Source: a bacterium
GTDB taxonomy: Bacteria > Desulfobacterota > JAPLJL01
Reading direction: 5' to 3'
Assembly (NCBI GenBank): GCA_028713675.1
Contig: JAQTNV010000004.1
Coordinates: 45,634-109,633 of the forward strand
DNA: 64,000 nucleotides
A program made the position numbers and the translations under genes. The notes under the pieces are model-generated. The model saw only the letters and a list, made by a program, of their open reading frames with translations, ran no database searches and was not told where the DNA came from. Each line of letters opens with the position of its first letter. Positions within the stretch are counted from its first letter, which is position 1. Positions 43,751 to 53,406 of the stretch are shown piece after piece.

Positions 43751-44932
43751 ATGGAATTCGAGAAGATGAAGAGATTGCCGCCCTATGTGCTGGGGGTGAT
43801 TGACGGACTGAAGATAAAAGCCCGGAGGGACGGAGAGGATATCATCGACCTCGCGATGGGAAATCCCGATCTCCCGACCTCCCAGTTCGTAGTCGACAAG
43901 CTGAAGGAGGCGGCCGACATTCCCAAGAACCATCGCTATTCCGCTTCCCGGGGCATTCCCAATCTCCGGGCCGCGATCTGCGAGTGGTACCGGAAGCACT
44001 TTGACGTTTACCTCGATCCAGACAAGGAAGCGGTGGTTACGGTCGGCTCCAAGGAGGGTCTGACCCACATCGCCCTGGCTGTGCTTTCCCACGGGGACGC
44101 GGTCCTGGTTCCCAACCCCACCTATCCCATTCATTACTACTCCGCGGTGATCGCCGGCGCGGATGTCCGATCCATTCCTCTCACCGGGGACCGGGATTTC
44201 TTCGAGGAGCTCCAGCAGGCGACCCGCCTCTCCTGGCCCAAGCCCAAGCTCCTGGTGATTTCCTTCCCCAATAATCCCACCACCATGGTGGTGGACCTGA
44301 ATTTTTTCAACCGGGTCGTGGATTTCGCCCGGGAGAACGGGATCCTGGTGATCCACGACCTGTGCTACGCCGATATCTGCTTCGATGGCTACCGGGCCCC
44401 GAGCATCCTCCAGGTCCCCGGGGCCAAGGAACTGGCGGTCGAGTTTTTCACCCTTTCCAAGAGTTACTCGATGCCGGGCTGGAGGGTGGGTTTCTGCGTG
44501 GGGAATTCCGACCTGGTCAACGCCCTGACCCGGATCAAGAGCTACATCGATTACGGGGTCTTCGCGCCCATCCAGATCGCGGCCATCAAGGCCCTGAAAG
44601 AGGGGGACGCGATGGTCAGCGAAGCCACCGAAATCTACCGCCAGCGCCGGGACGTCCTGGTTCAGGGCCTGGGCCGGGTCGGCTGGCAGATCAAGCCCCC
44701 GCTCGGGACCATGTTTGTCTGGGCCCAGCTCCCGGAACCGTTTCGGGAGATGAAATCGGTGGAATTCACCAAGCTGCTGCTCAAGGAGGCCAAGGTGGCC
44801 GTGGCCCCGGGAGTCGGGTTCGGGGAATACGGGGAAGGTTACGTCCGGTTCGCCCTGGTGGAGAACGAACATCGGATCCGGCAGGCGGTGCGCGGGATCG
44901 GAAGGATAATGAAAAATAATGTCGAAGAATAA
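43751..44932 (+). CDS. Pyridoxal-phosphate aminotransferase (AlaC/aspartate aminotransferase type)
   Basis: 393 residues behind ATGGAGGAGG. Fold type I aminotransferase: [31 protein letters not shown] and the PLP lysine in [15 protein letters not shown] (about residue 237). The sequence is closest in style to AlaC and LL-diaminopimelate aminotransferase-like enzymes. It overlaps homoserine dehydrogenase by 14 bases, so it is probably part of aspartate-family or alanine metabolism. Exact amino donor undetermined. Confidence 0.9.
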   Translation: MEFEKMKRLPPYVLGVIDGLKIKARRDGEDIIDLAMGNPDLPTSQFVVDKLKEAADIPKNHRYSASRGIPNLRAAICEWYRKHFDVYLDPDKEAVVTVGSKEGLTHIALAVLSHGDAVLVPNPTYPIHYYSAVIAGADVRSIPLTGDRDFFEELQQATRLSWPKPKLLVISFPNNPTTMVVDLNFFNRVVDFARENGILVIHDLCYADICFDGYRAPSILQVPGAKELAVEFFTLSKSYSMPGWRVGFCVGNSDLVNALTRIKSYIDYGVFAPIQIAAIKALKEGDAMVSEATEIYRQRRDVLVQGLGRVGWQIKPPLGTMFVWAQLPEPFREMKSVEFTKLLLKEAKVAVAPGVGFGEYGEGYVRFALVENEHRIRQAVRGIGRIMKNNVEE

Positions 44933-46238
44933 AGTCAAAATCGGGCTGATCGGATTCGGCACCATCGGGACCGGCGTGGTCAAGCTGATCCAGGGAAACG
45001 CCCGGGGCCTGAAAGCCCGGCTCAACGCCGACCTGGTCCTGGCCCGGATCGCCGATCTCGATCTCAAACGCAAAAGAGAGGTGAAGGTCAACCCGCAGAT
45101 CCTCACCACCCGGGTGGAGGACATCCTGGCCGACCCGGAAATTGACATCGTGGTGGAATTGATGGGCGGGGTTGAGCCGGCCCGCCGGTTTGTCCTGGAG
45201 GCCATCCGGAGGGGCAAGTCGGTGGTGACCGCGAATAAAGCCCTGCTGGCCACCGCGGGAGACGAGATCTTCCGCGCCGCCGAGAAAAACGGGGTCAGCG
45301 TTGGTTTCGAAGCCAGCGTGGGAGGGGGAATCCCGGTCATCCGGGCTCTCCGCGAGGCCTATGCCGGGGATAAGATCCGCTCCCTGCTGGGGATCATCAA
45401 CGGGACTTCCAATTATATCCTCTCGAAAATGACGGACGAGGGGAGCAGGTTTGAACACGTGCTTAAGCGGGCCCAGGAAAAGGGCTATGCGGAGGCGGAC
45501 CCGACCCTGGACGTGGAGGGGATTGACGCCGCGCACAAACTGGCGATCCTGATCACCCTGGCTTTCGGGGTGAGGATCAAGCTGAATCAGATATATACCG
45601 AGGGGATTACCAGGATCAGTCCCCTGGACGTGGAATTCGCCCGGGAATTCGGTTACCGGATCAAACTGCTGGCCATCGCCAAGGACCAGGGGCCAAAGGG
45701 GATAGAGGCCCGGGTGCATCCCACCCTGATTCGGGCGGACAGCCTGCTGGCCGACGTCAAGGATGTTTTCAACGCGATTTACGTGGTGGGGGAGGCCCTG
45801 GGCCCGAACCTGCTTTACGGCCGGGGCGCCGGGATGATGCCCACCGCCACCGCGGTTTTATCCGACCTGATCAGCATCGCCCGGCAGAAGCTCTCGGGGG
45901 TGAACACGGGGATCCCCGGACGGTCTTTGCCCGACACGCAGATTAAAGACGTCCGGGTCCGGGACATTAAGGAGATTCTCATGGGCTATTACCTGAGGTT
46001 TTCCGTGGTGGACCGCCCCGGGGTGCTTTCCCGGATTACCGGGGTGCTGGGCCGGCATAACATCAGTATCGCTTCGTTTCTCCAGAGAGGGAGAATGGCC
46101 GGCGCCAAGGTGCCGATCTTTCTCCTGACCCATGAAGCCCTGGAGAAAAACCTGAGAGCGGCGGTCGCGGTCATCGACCGGATGGACGTGGTCCGGGACC
46201 CCACCTGTTTTATCCGGATCGAAAAAAATCTGGAATAA
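44919..46238 (+). CDS. hom: Homoserine dehydrogenase
   Basis: 439 residues. N-terminal NAD(P) motif [22 protein letters not shown] near residue 105, [12 protein letters not shown] and [17 protein letters not shown] region (about 160), [19 protein letters not shown] (catalytic region) and a C-terminal ACT domain (about 355-430) for feedback control, probably by threonine. It makes homoserine for threonine and methionine synthesis. Confidence 0.96.
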   Translation: MSKNKVKIGLIGFGTIGTGVVKLIQGNARGLKARLNADLVLARIADLDLKRKREVKVNPQILTTRVEDILADPEIDIVVELMGGVEPARRFVLEAIRRGKSVVTANKALLATAGDEIFRAAEKNGVSVGFEASVGGGIPVIRALREAYAGDKIRSLLGIINGTSNYILSKMTDEGSRFEHVLKRAQEKGYAEADPTLDVEGIDAAHKLAILITLAFGVRIKLNQIYTEGITRISPLDVEFAREFGYRIKLLAIAKDQGPKGIEARVHPTLIRADSLLADVKDVFNAIYVVGEALGPNLLYGRGAGMMPTATAVLSDLISIARQKLSGVNTGIPGRSLPDTQIKDVRVRDIKEILMGYYLRFSVVDRPGVLSRITGVLGRHNISIASFLQRGRMAGAKVPIFLLTHEALEKNLRAAVAVIDRMDVVRDPTCFIRIEKNLE

Positions 46239-46324
46239 AGATCGATTGCCGGTGGCAAGGGTCAGGTGGCCGAATTACAGGAAAAAAATAGTGGTTGGGT
46301 GGTTAGGTAGCCGGAAAAGTCAGG

Positions 46325-46349
46325 GGCGGCTTCCCTCCGCCGCCTTTTT
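46325..46349 (+). terminator. Rho-independent terminator after hom
   Basis: GGCGGC/GCCGCC stem with an 8-base loop followed by five T. Confidence 0.7.
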
Positions 46350-46432
46350 ACGCGGATAGGATTTCTTTAATAAAGCTCCTTTTATAATAATTCAACGCGT
46401 TTTTCCTAATCCCGGCATTATGATATTGAATT

Positions 46433-46450
46433 GACTGATTTAAATCGGTC
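46433..46450. promoter_or_regulatory. Candidate operator palindrome upstream of apgM
   Basis: GACTGATTT/AAATCGGTC is an 18-base inverted repeat with one mismatch, 11 bases before the apgM ATG. It could be a repressor site or a chance palindrome. Confidence 0.25.
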
Positions 46451-46461
46451 ATTATTTAAAG

Positions 46462-47712
46462 ATGAAATACCTGGTTTTACATGGTGACGGCATGGGAGAT
46501 TATGCCGTGAAAGAACTGGGCGGGCGGACACCGCTCCAGGCCGCCCGGACCCCGGCCATGAACTTCCTGGCGGAACGGGGAGTCCTGGGGATGGTCCGGA
46601 CCATTCCTCCCGGTTTTCCCCCGGGAAGCGACGTGGGCAGTCTTTCCCTGATGGGATATGATCCCCGAAAGTATTATACCGGCCGGTCACCCCTGGAGGC
46701 CGCGGCGCTAGGGGTGTTTCTTTCCCCGGGGGAAACCTCTTTCCGGACCAACCTGGTTTTTCTTTCCGGAAAGAAACCGGTCCCGGTTCTATCCGGGGAA
46801 AAATTCGATGATCTGATCATGGAGGATTTTTCCGCCGGGCACATCCCGTCCGAAGAGGGAAAAGACCTCATTCTGACCGTCAACCAGAAACTGGGGGAAT
46901 CCCGGATCCGCTTTTTCCCCGGCACCAGTTACCGGAATCTCCTGGTGGTCCAGGGGTCTTTCCCGGGCCTGGTCACCGTTCCTCCCCATGACATCACGGG
47001 AAAAAGGATCGGGGTTCATTTGCCCCGGGGGAACGGGAGCGAGTTGCTCGTGCCGATGATGGAAAAATCGCTGAAAATCCTGGCCGAACATCCGGTCAAC
47101 GTAAAGAGAAGGTCTCATGGCCAGACTCCCGCCAACTGCATCTGGATCTGGGGACAGGGAACCGCGCCCGCGCTTCCCGGTTTCCGGGAAAGATTCGGCT
47201 TGACCGGCGGGGTGATTTCCGCGGTGGACCTGGTGCGGGGGATCGCTCGCCTGGCAGGCTTAAAAACAGTCGTGGTGCCGGGAGCCACCGGTTATCTGGA
47301 TACCAACTACCGCGGAAAGCTGGAAGCGGCGCTGGGGATACTGGCAGAAGATAATTTTGCCTATATTCACGTGGAAGCTCCCGATGAGGCGGCCCATACC
47401 GGGAAACTGGAACTGAAAATCCAGGCGATTGAGGATTTCGACCGGGAAATCGTGAAAAAGGCCCTGGACGCCCTGGAAGGCTGGCAGGGGGCACCGAAGC
47501 TGCCGGGAGGGGAGCCGGTCAAGATCCTCCTGGTGATCGACCATCGGACCCCGCTGGTTTTGAAAACCCATTCGGAGGAACCGGTTCCTTTCGCGATGCT
47601 GCCGGGTGGAAAATCTTCGGGATCGGGATTACCTTATGATGAATCGGCCGCGGAGCGGTCCGGGATTATGATTGAAGACGGTTCAACTTTAATGGATTTC
47701 TTTTTACGATAG
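46462..47712 (+). CDS. apgM: Cofactor-independent phosphoglycerate mutase, archaeal type
   Basis: 416 residues. The alkaline-phosphatase-superfamily start LVLHGDGMGDYA, then SDVGSLSLMGYDPRKYYTGRSPLEA (in parts), HVEAPDEAAHTGKLELK and DHRTPLVLKTH hold the metal and phospho-Ser residues of ApgM. It interconverts 3- and 2-phosphoglycerate. The order hom-apgM is conserved in deltaproteobacteria; some members have been suggested to act as homoserine-phosphate-related enzymes, which this context does not settle. Confidence 0.92.
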   Translation: MKYLVLHGDGMGDYAVKELGGRTPLQAARTPAMNFLAERGVLGMVRTIPPGFPPGSDVGSLSLMGYDPRKYYTGRSPLEAAALGVFLSPGETSFRTNLVFLSGKKPVPVLSGEKFDDLIMEDFSAGHIPSEEGKDLILTVNQKLGESRIRFFPGTSYRNLLVVQGSFPGLVTVPPHDITGKRIGVHLPRGNGSELLVPMMEKSLKILAEHPVNVKRRSHGQTPANCIWIWGQGTAPALPGFRERFGLTGGVISAVDLVRGIARLAGLKTVVVPGATGYLDTNYRGKLEAALGILAEDNFAYIHVEAPDEAAHTGKLELKIQAIEDFDREIVKKALDALEGWQGAPKLPGGEPVKILLVIDHRTPLVLKTHSEEPVPFAMLPGGKSSGSGLPYDESAAERSGIMIEDGSTLMDFFLR

Positions 47713-47787
47713 GTTTAAAAAGCGCCGGGGAACCGGCCGCAGATAGCAGGAAAAAAACCGGAAAGGCAAACAGAACCGGGGATAATC

Positions 47788-47991
47788 ATGGGCAAGGTGG
47801 TGATAAATATTGAACGATGCAAGGGCTGCGGTTTATGCCTCGAGGCCTGCCCCAAGAAATTTTTATCGATCGGGGATAAACGCAACCTGAATGGCTATTA
47901 TTACGTCCAGAGCCGGGGGGAGGGCGAATGCACCGGATGTTCGTCCTGCGCGGAGATGTGCCCCGATGTGGTGATTGAGGTGTGGAGGTAA
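47788..47991 (+). CDS. 4Fe-4S ferredoxin subunit of the 2-oxoacid oxidoreductase
   Basis: 67 residues with two [4Fe-4S] motifs, CKGCGLCLEACP and CTGCSSCAEMCP. It is the delta (ferredoxin-like) subunit of the four-subunit 2-oxoacid:ferredoxin oxidoreductase encoded by the next three genes. A 217-base repeat array separates it from the alpha-subunit gene, unusual for this operon. Confidence 0.92.
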   Translation: MGKVVINIERCKGCGLCLEACPKKFLSIGDKRNLNGYYYVQSRGEGECTGCSSCAEMCPDVVIEVWR

Positions 47992-47994
47992 TAA

Positions 47995-48205
47995 GAGCAT
48001 AGGGCATAGAGCATAGAGCAGAGGGCAAATAGCCAAAAGCCAAGAACTAAAAGCAAAGCACAAAGAGCAAAGAGCAGAGGGTAAAAGCTCAAAGCTGAAA
48101 GCTCAAAGGATAAAGCGAAAAGCCGGAAGTCAGAAACAGGAAATTAAAAACCAGAAAACTAGAAACCAGAAACCAGAAACCAAAAACTAAAAACCAGAGA
48201 CCGGA
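47995..48205. repeat. Long 7-base tandem array inside the oxidoreductase operon
   Basis: At least sixteen contiguous 7-base units (GAGCATA, GGGCATA, GAGCATA, GAGCAGA, GGGCAAA and so on to about 48,106), then a less regular part and a second block of AGAAACC/AAAAACT units up to the vorB start. The consensus drifts from GAGCATA to AAGCAAA to AGCTCAA to AGAAACC while the period stays at 7. Minus-strand translations are Leu-rich in several frames. Confidence 0.8.
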
Positions 48206-48208
48206 TTG

Positions 48209-49276
48209 ATGGCGGAAAACGAGGATAAAAAAATATTCACCCGGGGCAACGAGGCCCTGGCGATGGCGGCAATTGAAGCCGGATGCCGGTATTACTTCGG
48301 TTATCCGATCACGCCGCAGGGCGAAATCCCGGAATATCTCTCCCGGGAACTTCCCAAGGTCGGCGGGCGGTTTCTCCAGGCGGAAAGCGAGATCGCCTCG
48401 ATCAATATGCTGCTCGGGGCCGGGGCGCTGGGGGCGCGGGTCATGACTTCTTCGTCCGGCCCCGGGATTTCCCTGATGCAGGAAGGGATTTCCTACATGG
48501 CCGGGAGCGAGATCCCCGGCCTGATCGTGAACGTTTCCCGCTGCGGCCCGGGCCTCGGGGGAATTGCCCCATCCCAGGGTGATTATTTCCAGGCGACGCG
48601 CGGCGGCGGTCACGGAGATTACCGCACGCCGGTGCTGGCTCCCGGTTCTCCACAGGAAATGTACGACCTGGCCTTCCTGGCCTTTGACCTGGCCTTCAAA
48701 TACCGTACCCCGGTGATGATCCTGGCGGACGCCGTGATCGGGCAAATGAAGGAACAGGTTGTTCGCCGGGAGCCTTTGCCCCCGGCACCTCTCCCGGAAT
48801 GGGCACTGACCGGGGCTGACGGGAGGGCCTCCCGGCTCCTAAAGTCCCTTTTCCTGGCGGAGGGCGAACTCGAGAAACAGACCCTGAAACAGCTGGATAA
48901 ATATCATGAGATCGAACGCCGGGAGCCTCGCTGGGAGGAATTCATGACCGAAGACGCGGATTTTATCGTGATCGCTTTCGGCATTATCGCGCGGATTGCC
49001 AAGTCTTCCATCCGGATGGCGCGGAAGCAGGGGATCAAGGCCGGCCTGCTCCGGCCGATTACGCTCTACCCGTTCCCGGTGGAACCGATCCAGAAGCTCT
49101 CCGCCCGGGTGAAAAAAATCCTGGTGGTGGAACTGAACACCGGGCAGATGGTGGACGACGTCCGGTTGTCGGCCCGGCCCGGGACGGGGATCGAGCTTTA
49201 TTTCCGGTCCCCCGGGGCTGGATCCCTGCCGTCCCTGGAGGAGATCGCGGGCGAGATGGAAAGGAGATTCCGTTGA
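48209..49276 (+). CDS. vorB: 2-oxoacid:ferredoxin oxidoreductase alpha subunit (VorB type)
   Basis: 355 residues from ATG 48,209; a TTG three bases earlier is possible. FGYPITPQGEIPEYLSREL, FLQAESEIASINMLLGAGA, TSSSGPGISLMQEGISY and GDYFQATRGGGHGDYR are closest to VorB (3-methyl-2-oxobutanoate:ferredoxin oxidoreductase), though KorA (2-oxoglutarate) is similar. The enzyme cleaves a branched 2-oxoacid and CoA to acyl-CoA, CO2 and reduced ferredoxin. The beta-subunit start overlaps its stop. Confidence 0.88.
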   Translation: MAENEDKKIFTRGNEALAMAAIEAGCRYYFGYPITPQGEIPEYLSRELPKVGGRFLQAESEIASINMLLGAGALGARVMTSSSGPGISLMQEGISYMAGSEIPGLIVNVSRCGPGLGGIAPSQGDYFQATRGGGHGDYRTPVLAPGSPQEMYDLAFLAFDLAFKYRTPVMILADAVIGQMKEQVVRREPLPPAPLPEWALTGADGRASRLLKSLFLAEGELEKQTLKQLDKYHEIERREPRWEEFMTEDADFIVIAFGIIARIAKSSIRMARKQGIKAGLLRPITLYPFPVEPIQKLSARVKKILVVELNTGQMVDDVRLSARPGTGIELYFRSPGAGSLPSLEEIAGEMERRFR

Positions 49277-50025
49277 AACAGGTTTTCTCCCGGCCTCCCG
49301 AGCTGATCGATATCCCTTCCCACTTCTGCCCGGGATGCCATCACGGCCTGATCCACCGCCTGACGGCCGAGGCCCTGAACTTCTACGGCCTTCGGAAAAA
49401 AACCATCGCGGTATCCTCGGTCGGATGCAGCGTATTCCTCTACAATTACATCGATGTGGACACCGTGGAAGCCCCTCATGGCCGGGCCCCCGCGGTGGCC
49501 ACCGGGGTGCGGAGGGTTTTGCCGGACCGCTTTGTCTTCACCTACCAGGGGGACGGGGACCTGGCCGCGATCGGGATGTCGGAGATCATCCATTGCGCCA
49601 ACCGGGGAGAAAACATAACCGTAATCTTCGTCAACAATTCCATTTATGGAATGACGGGGGGGCAAATGGCGCCCACTACGCTTTTAGGAATGAAGACCGC
49701 GACCACCCCCTACGGGCGGAACTTCTCAAATGACGGTTACCCCATCCGGATGGCGGAGTTCCTGGCTCCCCTGGAGGGGGTGGCGTTCTCGGCCCGGGTC
49801 GCGGTTGACAAGATCGCCAACCTGCGCCGGGCCAAGAAAATCCTTTTCCAGGCTTTCCAGACCCAGATCCGCGGCCTGGGTTTTTCCTTCGTGGAATTCC
49901 TTTCGGCCTGCCCGACCAACTGGGGACTCTCCCCAGTGGAGGCGGCCCGGAAGGTCGAACAGGAGATGATTCCTTACTATCCGCTGGGGATTTTCAAGGA
50001 AAAGAAAGAAACAGATCATTTGTAA
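49273..50025 (+). CDS. 2-oxoacid:ferredoxin oxidoreductase beta subunit (TPP-binding)
   Basis: 250 residues from a TTG overlapping the alpha-subunit stop. CPGCHHGLIHRL near residue 19, GRAPAVATGVRR, the thiamine diphosphate motif YQGDGDLAAIGMSEIIHCANR (in parts) and VNNSIYGMTGGQMAPTT are the signatures. It forms the catalytic TPP site with VorB. Confidence 0.95.
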   Translation: MKQVFSRPPELIDIPSHFCPGCHHGLIHRLTAEALNFYGLRKKTIAVSSVGCSVFLYNYIDVDTVEAPHGRAPAVATGVRRVLPDRFVFTYQGDGDLAAIGMSEIIHCANRGENITVIFVNNSIYGMTGGQMAPTTLLGMKTATTPYGRNFSNDGYPIRMAEFLAPLEGVAFSARVAVDKIANLRRAKKILFQAFQTQIRGLGFSFVEFLSACPTNWGLSPVEAARKVEQEMIPYYPLGIFKEKKETDHL

Positions 50026-50031
50026 AAAATA

Positions 50032-50067
50032 GCGAGAAAAGCGAGAAAAGCGCGAAAGGCGAGAAAA
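50032..50067. repeat. Four-unit 9-base array
   Basis: GCGAGAAAA twice, GCGCGAAAG, GCGAGAAAA between the beta and gamma subunit genes. The period is 9 here rather than 7. Confidence 0.75.
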
Positions 50068-50080
50068 GTTAAAACAAATC

Positions 50081-50638
50081 GTGGATAATTTTTACACCGA
50101 CATAATATTTTCCGGTTCGGGGGGGCAGGGGGTGATGCTGATCGGCAACGCTCTTTCCCTGGCGGCCCTGGACCGGGGCTACCTGGTTACTTACATGCCT
50201 TCCTACGGGGTGGAGATGCGGGGCGGGGCGGCCAACTGCACCGTGGTGATCTCCACCGAGGCGATCGGTTCCCCCGTGATCGGTTTCCCGGAGATCCTGG
50301 TGGCTTTTAACCGGGATTCCTTCGAACGTTTCAAAAACCGGGTCAAACCGGGGGGCACGGTGATTGTCAACAGTACCCTGGTCCCGGATTACCGCGTCGA
50401 ACGGAAAGAAGTCAGGGTGCTGCCGGTGGCCCTGAACGCCCTGGCCCAAGAAATCGGGGATGAACGTTTGATGAATATCATGGGTCTGGGCGCCCTGGTG
50501 GAACTGATTGCCGTCGTGGGAACCGGGGATATTGAGAAGGTCTTTCCCAAGGTGCTGGGCCGGAATTTCGAAAAATACCGGGACCTTTACCTGAAAGCGC
50601 TGCGTGTGGGCGCCGAGGAAATAAAAAAGATTAAATAA
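50081..50638 (+). CDS. 2-oxoacid:ferredoxin oxidoreductase gamma subunit
   Basis: 185 residues from a GTG. GSGGQGVMLIGNAL (nucleotide-like loop, about residue 12), PSYGVEMRGGAANCTVVIS and NIMGLGALVEL are characteristic of the gamma domain. Completes the four-subunit complex. Confidence 0.95.
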   Translation: MDNFYTDIIFSGSGGQGVMLIGNALSLAALDRGYLVTYMPSYGVEMRGGAANCTVVISTEAIGSPVIGFPEILVAFNRDSFERFKNRVKPGGTVIVNSTLVPDYRVERKEVRVLPVALNALAQEIGDERLMNIMGLGALVELIAVVGTGDIEKVFPKVLGRNFEKYRDLYLKALRVGAEEIKKIK

Positions 50639-50778
50639 AACAGCCGGTCGCAAGTGACCGGTAACAGAAGGAAAAATCCGGAACGCGGATAAAGAGAGGA
50701 AAGTCAAAAATCCCAAGCTCCAGTGACTCGAATTTAAATATTTTGATTTTACGTTTTGATTTTTAAGAAGGGGGAAAC

Positions 50779-51384
50779 ATGTCAAATGGAGAGATGAGGG
50801 TCGGGGAAAAAATCAAAAGGCTCAGGGAGGATGAAGGAATTTCCCTGGAGGACCTGGGAAAGAGGATCGGCTTTTCTCCCTCGGTAATTTCCCAGATTGA
50901 GAATCACCTGGTCTCTCCCCCCCTGGGGATTCTGATCAAGATCTCCCGGGCTCTCAAAGTAAAGCTGGGTTATTTTTTCTCCGAATTCCAGGACGAAAAA
51001 GGCGAGGCGGGCCCGGAAGAGCCCTTTACCATTGTCCGGAAAGATGAGCGGAAGAAGATTTCCCGGGTGGCTTCCAAGGAAGGGGTTAATTACGGTTACT
51101 CCTACGAATCCCTGGGCTTCGGCAAAAAAGACCGCCAGATGGAGCCGTTCCTGGTTTCATTGGAGCCCCGGAGCGCCGCCGCCGGAGAAGAAGGCCTTTC
51201 CGCTCATGAAGGGGAAGAGTTTGTGTTCGTGCTCGAGGGCGAAATGGAGGTTCAGCTTGGCAATCACACCGACGTGCTTTCGGGCGGGGACAGCATTTAT
51301 TACGATTCCACTATTCCCCACCGGGTGCGCTGCGCGGGCGGGAAACCGGCCAAGATCCTGGCGGTGATTTATACGCCGCAGTAA
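50779..51384 (+). CDS. XRE-family regulator with C-terminal cupin domain
   Basis: 201 residues behind AAGAAGGGGG. A helix-turn-helix of the Xre/Cro type (IKRLREDEGISLEDLGKRIG, SVISQIENHLVSPPLGIL) at residues 8-68 and a cupin beta barrel (HEGEEFVFVLEGEMEVQLG, YYDSTIPHRVRC) at about 120-195. Such regulators sense small ligands. Its position 140 bases behind the oxidoreductase operon suggests local control of 2-oxoacid or acyl-CoA metabolism, which is an inference. Confidence 0.92.
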   Translation: MSNGEMRVGEKIKRLREDEGISLEDLGKRIGFSPSVISQIENHLVSPPLGILIKISRALKVKLGYFFSEFQDEKGEAGPEEPFTIVRKDERKKISRVASKEGVNYGYSYESLGFGKKDRQMEPFLVSLEPRSAAAGEEGLSAHEGEEFVFVLEGEMEVQLGNHTDVLSGGDSIYYDSTIPHRVRCAGGKPAKILAVIYTPQ

Positions 51385-51388
51385 GAAA

Positions 51389-51423
51389 AGTAGGGAGTAG
51401 ACAGTAAGCAGTATGCAGCAAGA
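51389..51423. repeat. Five-unit 7-base array
   Basis: AGTAGGG, AGTAGAC, AGTAAGC, AGTATGC, AGCAAGA between the regulator and the hydrolase. Resembles the array at 43,516. Confidence 0.75.
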
Positions 51424-51443
51424 AAAAAAACAATAGTAAGACG

Positions 51444-52511
51444 TTGAGAAATCGAACAGCTAAACCATCGGCAGAAAATATCTCTACGTTGGAAATCCAT
51501 TCCCGGATCAAAACCCAGGATGGCTTTCCCCTGACCCTGACCCGCCGGAAACCGGATTCTCTTCCTCCCGGCCGGGAGCCGATGATTTTCATTCACGGCA
51601 TCGGTCAGGACCGCCGCACCTGGGACTTGGGATACCGGGGCTTTGCCCAGTACCTGGCCGGCCGGGGAGTGGATACCTGGATGCTGGAGGTGCGCGGCAT
51701 GGGCCTTTCCCGCCGGAACGGTTCCCGGTTGACCAGGTACCTCCCTTATCGCTGGGATTTTGACACGATGGTGAACCGTGACCTGAAAAGCACGGTTGAA
51801 TATGTGCTGAACGAAACCGGAGCCGGCAAGGTTTTTCTCGGAGGGCACAGCCTGGGGGGGATGATGACCTACGCCTTCGTGCCCGGGCATCAGAAACTGA
51901 TCCGGGGTTTTGTCACCCTGGGCGGCCCGACCCTCCTGGGAAAAGGGTCCCTGGCCATGAAGGTGCCTTTCTGGGCCAACCGCCCGTTTCTCCTGAAAGG
52001 ACGGCTGACGTACGCGGAGCTTCTTCCTTTTTTCCCCCTGGGAGTGGTCGGCCGGGCGGCGCTGATGGGTTTTCCCCTCATGCAGAGCCCGGTCGAATCG
52101 CTGGTTCCCCTGCATCCCTGGCATTTCCGCAATGTTTTTCCCCGGGATGTCCGGATGATCCTGGGAAAGGGCTTCGGCAATATCGCACCCGGGATTCTCA
52201 AACAGATGACGGTCTGGGCCACCGAAGGCGTATTTGTCAGCTCCGACCGTAAGATAAATTACCTGGAAAGAATGAAAAAAATCCGGGTTCCATCACTTTT
52301 CTTCACCGGGGACTGGGATCGGCTGGCGCCTTTATCGTCGGTCAAACCCGGTTTTGACCTGATCCCGGCCAAGGATAAAACGCTGAGCCACCTGGACCGG
52401 AAGAAGACAGGGGTTCACTGGGGGCATCTCGATCTCACCATGGGAAGCAACGCTCCCAAGTGGGTTTGGAAGAAAACGGGTGACTGGCTGCTGGAAAGAG
52501 CGAGCAAATAA
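51444..52511 (+). CDS. Alpha/beta-fold hydrolase
   Basis: 355 residues, TTG start likely but uncertain. Oxyanion strand FIHGIGQDRRTWDLG (about residue 48), nucleophile elbow GGHSLGGMMTY (Ser about 135), acid loop FTGDWDRLAP (about 287) and a late His in GVHWGHLDLTMG (about 330) form a complete catalytic triad. An insertion of about 70 residues (about 160-235) makes a lid, as in lipases and PHA-synthase-like enzymes. Lipid or polyester ester hydrolysis is plausible. Confidence 0.85.
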   Translation: MRNRTAKPSAENISTLEIHSRIKTQDGFPLTLTRRKPDSLPPGREPMIFIHGIGQDRRTWDLGYRGFAQYLAGRGVDTWMLEVRGMGLSRRNGSRLTRYLPYRWDFDTMVNRDLKSTVEYVLNETGAGKVFLGGHSLGGMMTYAFVPGHQKLIRGFVTLGGPTLLGKGSLAMKVPFWANRPFLLKGRLTYAELLPFFPLGVVGRAALMGFPLMQSPVESLVPLHPWHFRNVFPRDVRMILGKGFGNIAPGILKQMTVWATEGVFVSSDRKINYLERMKKIRVPSLFFTGDWDRLAPLSSVKPGFDLIPAKDKTLSHLDRKKTGVHWGHLDLTMGSNAPKWVWKKTGDWLLERASK

Positions 52512-52516
52512 AAGGC

Positions 52517-52551
52517 AGTTTCGAGTTTATGGTTTCGGGTTTCGGGTTGGC
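52517..52551. repeat. Five-unit 7-base array
   Basis: AGTTTCG, AGTTTAT, GGTTTCG, GGTTTCG, GGTTGGC, followed directly by a fragment of the GCAGGC-type REP element (52,553-52,571). Confidence 0.75.
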
Positions 52552-52641
52552 GACCGCAGGCCTGAGCCTGCGAAACATACCCAGAGGGATTATTTCGGGC
52601 GATCGATAACCAGTAATAAAAGCCATAGAAGGAGGAGAAAA

Positions 52642-53406
52642 ATGAAGAAATTCATCGCTGTTGTCTTGTTGGCTATGGCCGGGTTGTTATTATTCTCGGG
52701 ACCCGCCGCTGCGCAAAACCAGCAGGGGCTGAATGAGTTGAAGCAGAAAGCCGACGCCCTCTGGGCCGAGCGGGGCGACCTGAATAAAGCCCTGGAAGCC
52801 ATTAATACTTACAAGGAGGTGCTCAAGCTGAAGCCCGACGATGTCGGGGCCGCGGTCCGGATCGCCAACTGTTACTGGTGGATCGGAAAGAATTCCGCCG
52901 AGAATAAAGACAAGATGACCTTTCATGACAAAGGGGTGGAAGCCGCCAAAAATGCCATTCTGATAAATGACAAGGAACCGGGGGCCCATTACTGGCTGGC
53001 GGTGAACTGGGCCGAGTACGGCAAGGCCAAGGGGATAATCAAGAGCCTTTCCCTGATCAAGCCCATCCGGCAGGAACTTAACAAGGTGAAGGACCTGGAC
53101 GAGAAATACCTTAACGGAGGTTATTACCGGGTTAACGGCAAGGTTTATTGCGAAGTGCCGGGACTGCTCGGCGGGGACAGGAAAAAGTGCTATGAGTATT
53201 ACAGAAAATCCATCGAGATCGCACCGCAGCACCTGGTCAATCATCTGTTCCTGGCCGAGGCTTACTTCGAGGATAAGGATAAAGAAAAAGCCAGGGAAGA
53301 AATTAATTTCATCCTGAATGCCCCACTGGAGCCTGATTTTATGCCGGATGACAGGCTGTATAAACGGCAGGCGGAAGATCTTATAAAGAAAATTAATAAG
53401 AAATAA
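52642..53406 (+). CDS. Periplasmic TPR protein (TatT-like)
   Basis: 254 residues from ATG 52,642 behind AAGGAGGAG; the longer frame upstream runs through repeat DNA. Signal peptide MKKFIAVVLLAMAGLLLFSG ends at AAA-QNQQG. The body has about four tetratricopeptide-like helical pairs (LKLKPDDVGAAVRIANCYWW, HYWLAVNW, YYRKSIEIAPQHLVNHLFLA). The layout recalls TatT, the TPR partner of lipid-binding TRAP transporters, but no TRAP genes are nearby. Role unknown. Confidence 0.85.
   Translation: MKKFIAVVLLAMAGLLLFSGPAAAQNQQGLNELKQKADALWAERGDLNKALEAINTYKEVLKLKPDDVGAAVRIANCYWWIGKNSAENKDKMTFHDKGVEAAKNAILINDKEPGAHYWLAVNWAEYGKAKGIIKSLSLIKPIRQELNKVKDLDEKYLNGGYYRVNGKVYCEVPGLLGGDRKKCYEYYRKSIEIAPQHLVNHLFLAEAYFEDKDKEKAREEINFILNAPLEPDFMPDDRLYKRQAEDLIKKINKK

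Noticed and set aside
43616..45340. 574-residue minus-strand open frame
   Set aside because: It lies opposite the aminotransferase and hom genes; the plus-strand products have clear family motifs, and long antisense frames are expected at this GC content.
47863..48092. Minus-strand hydrophobic frames resembling signal peptides or small membrane proteins
   Set aside because: They are translations of the heptamer array; several overlapping frames give similar Leu-rich peptides and none has a ribosome site or body.
47995..48205. Possible CRISPR array
   Set aside because: Units are 7 bases, contiguous and without spacers; no cas genes are present in the window.
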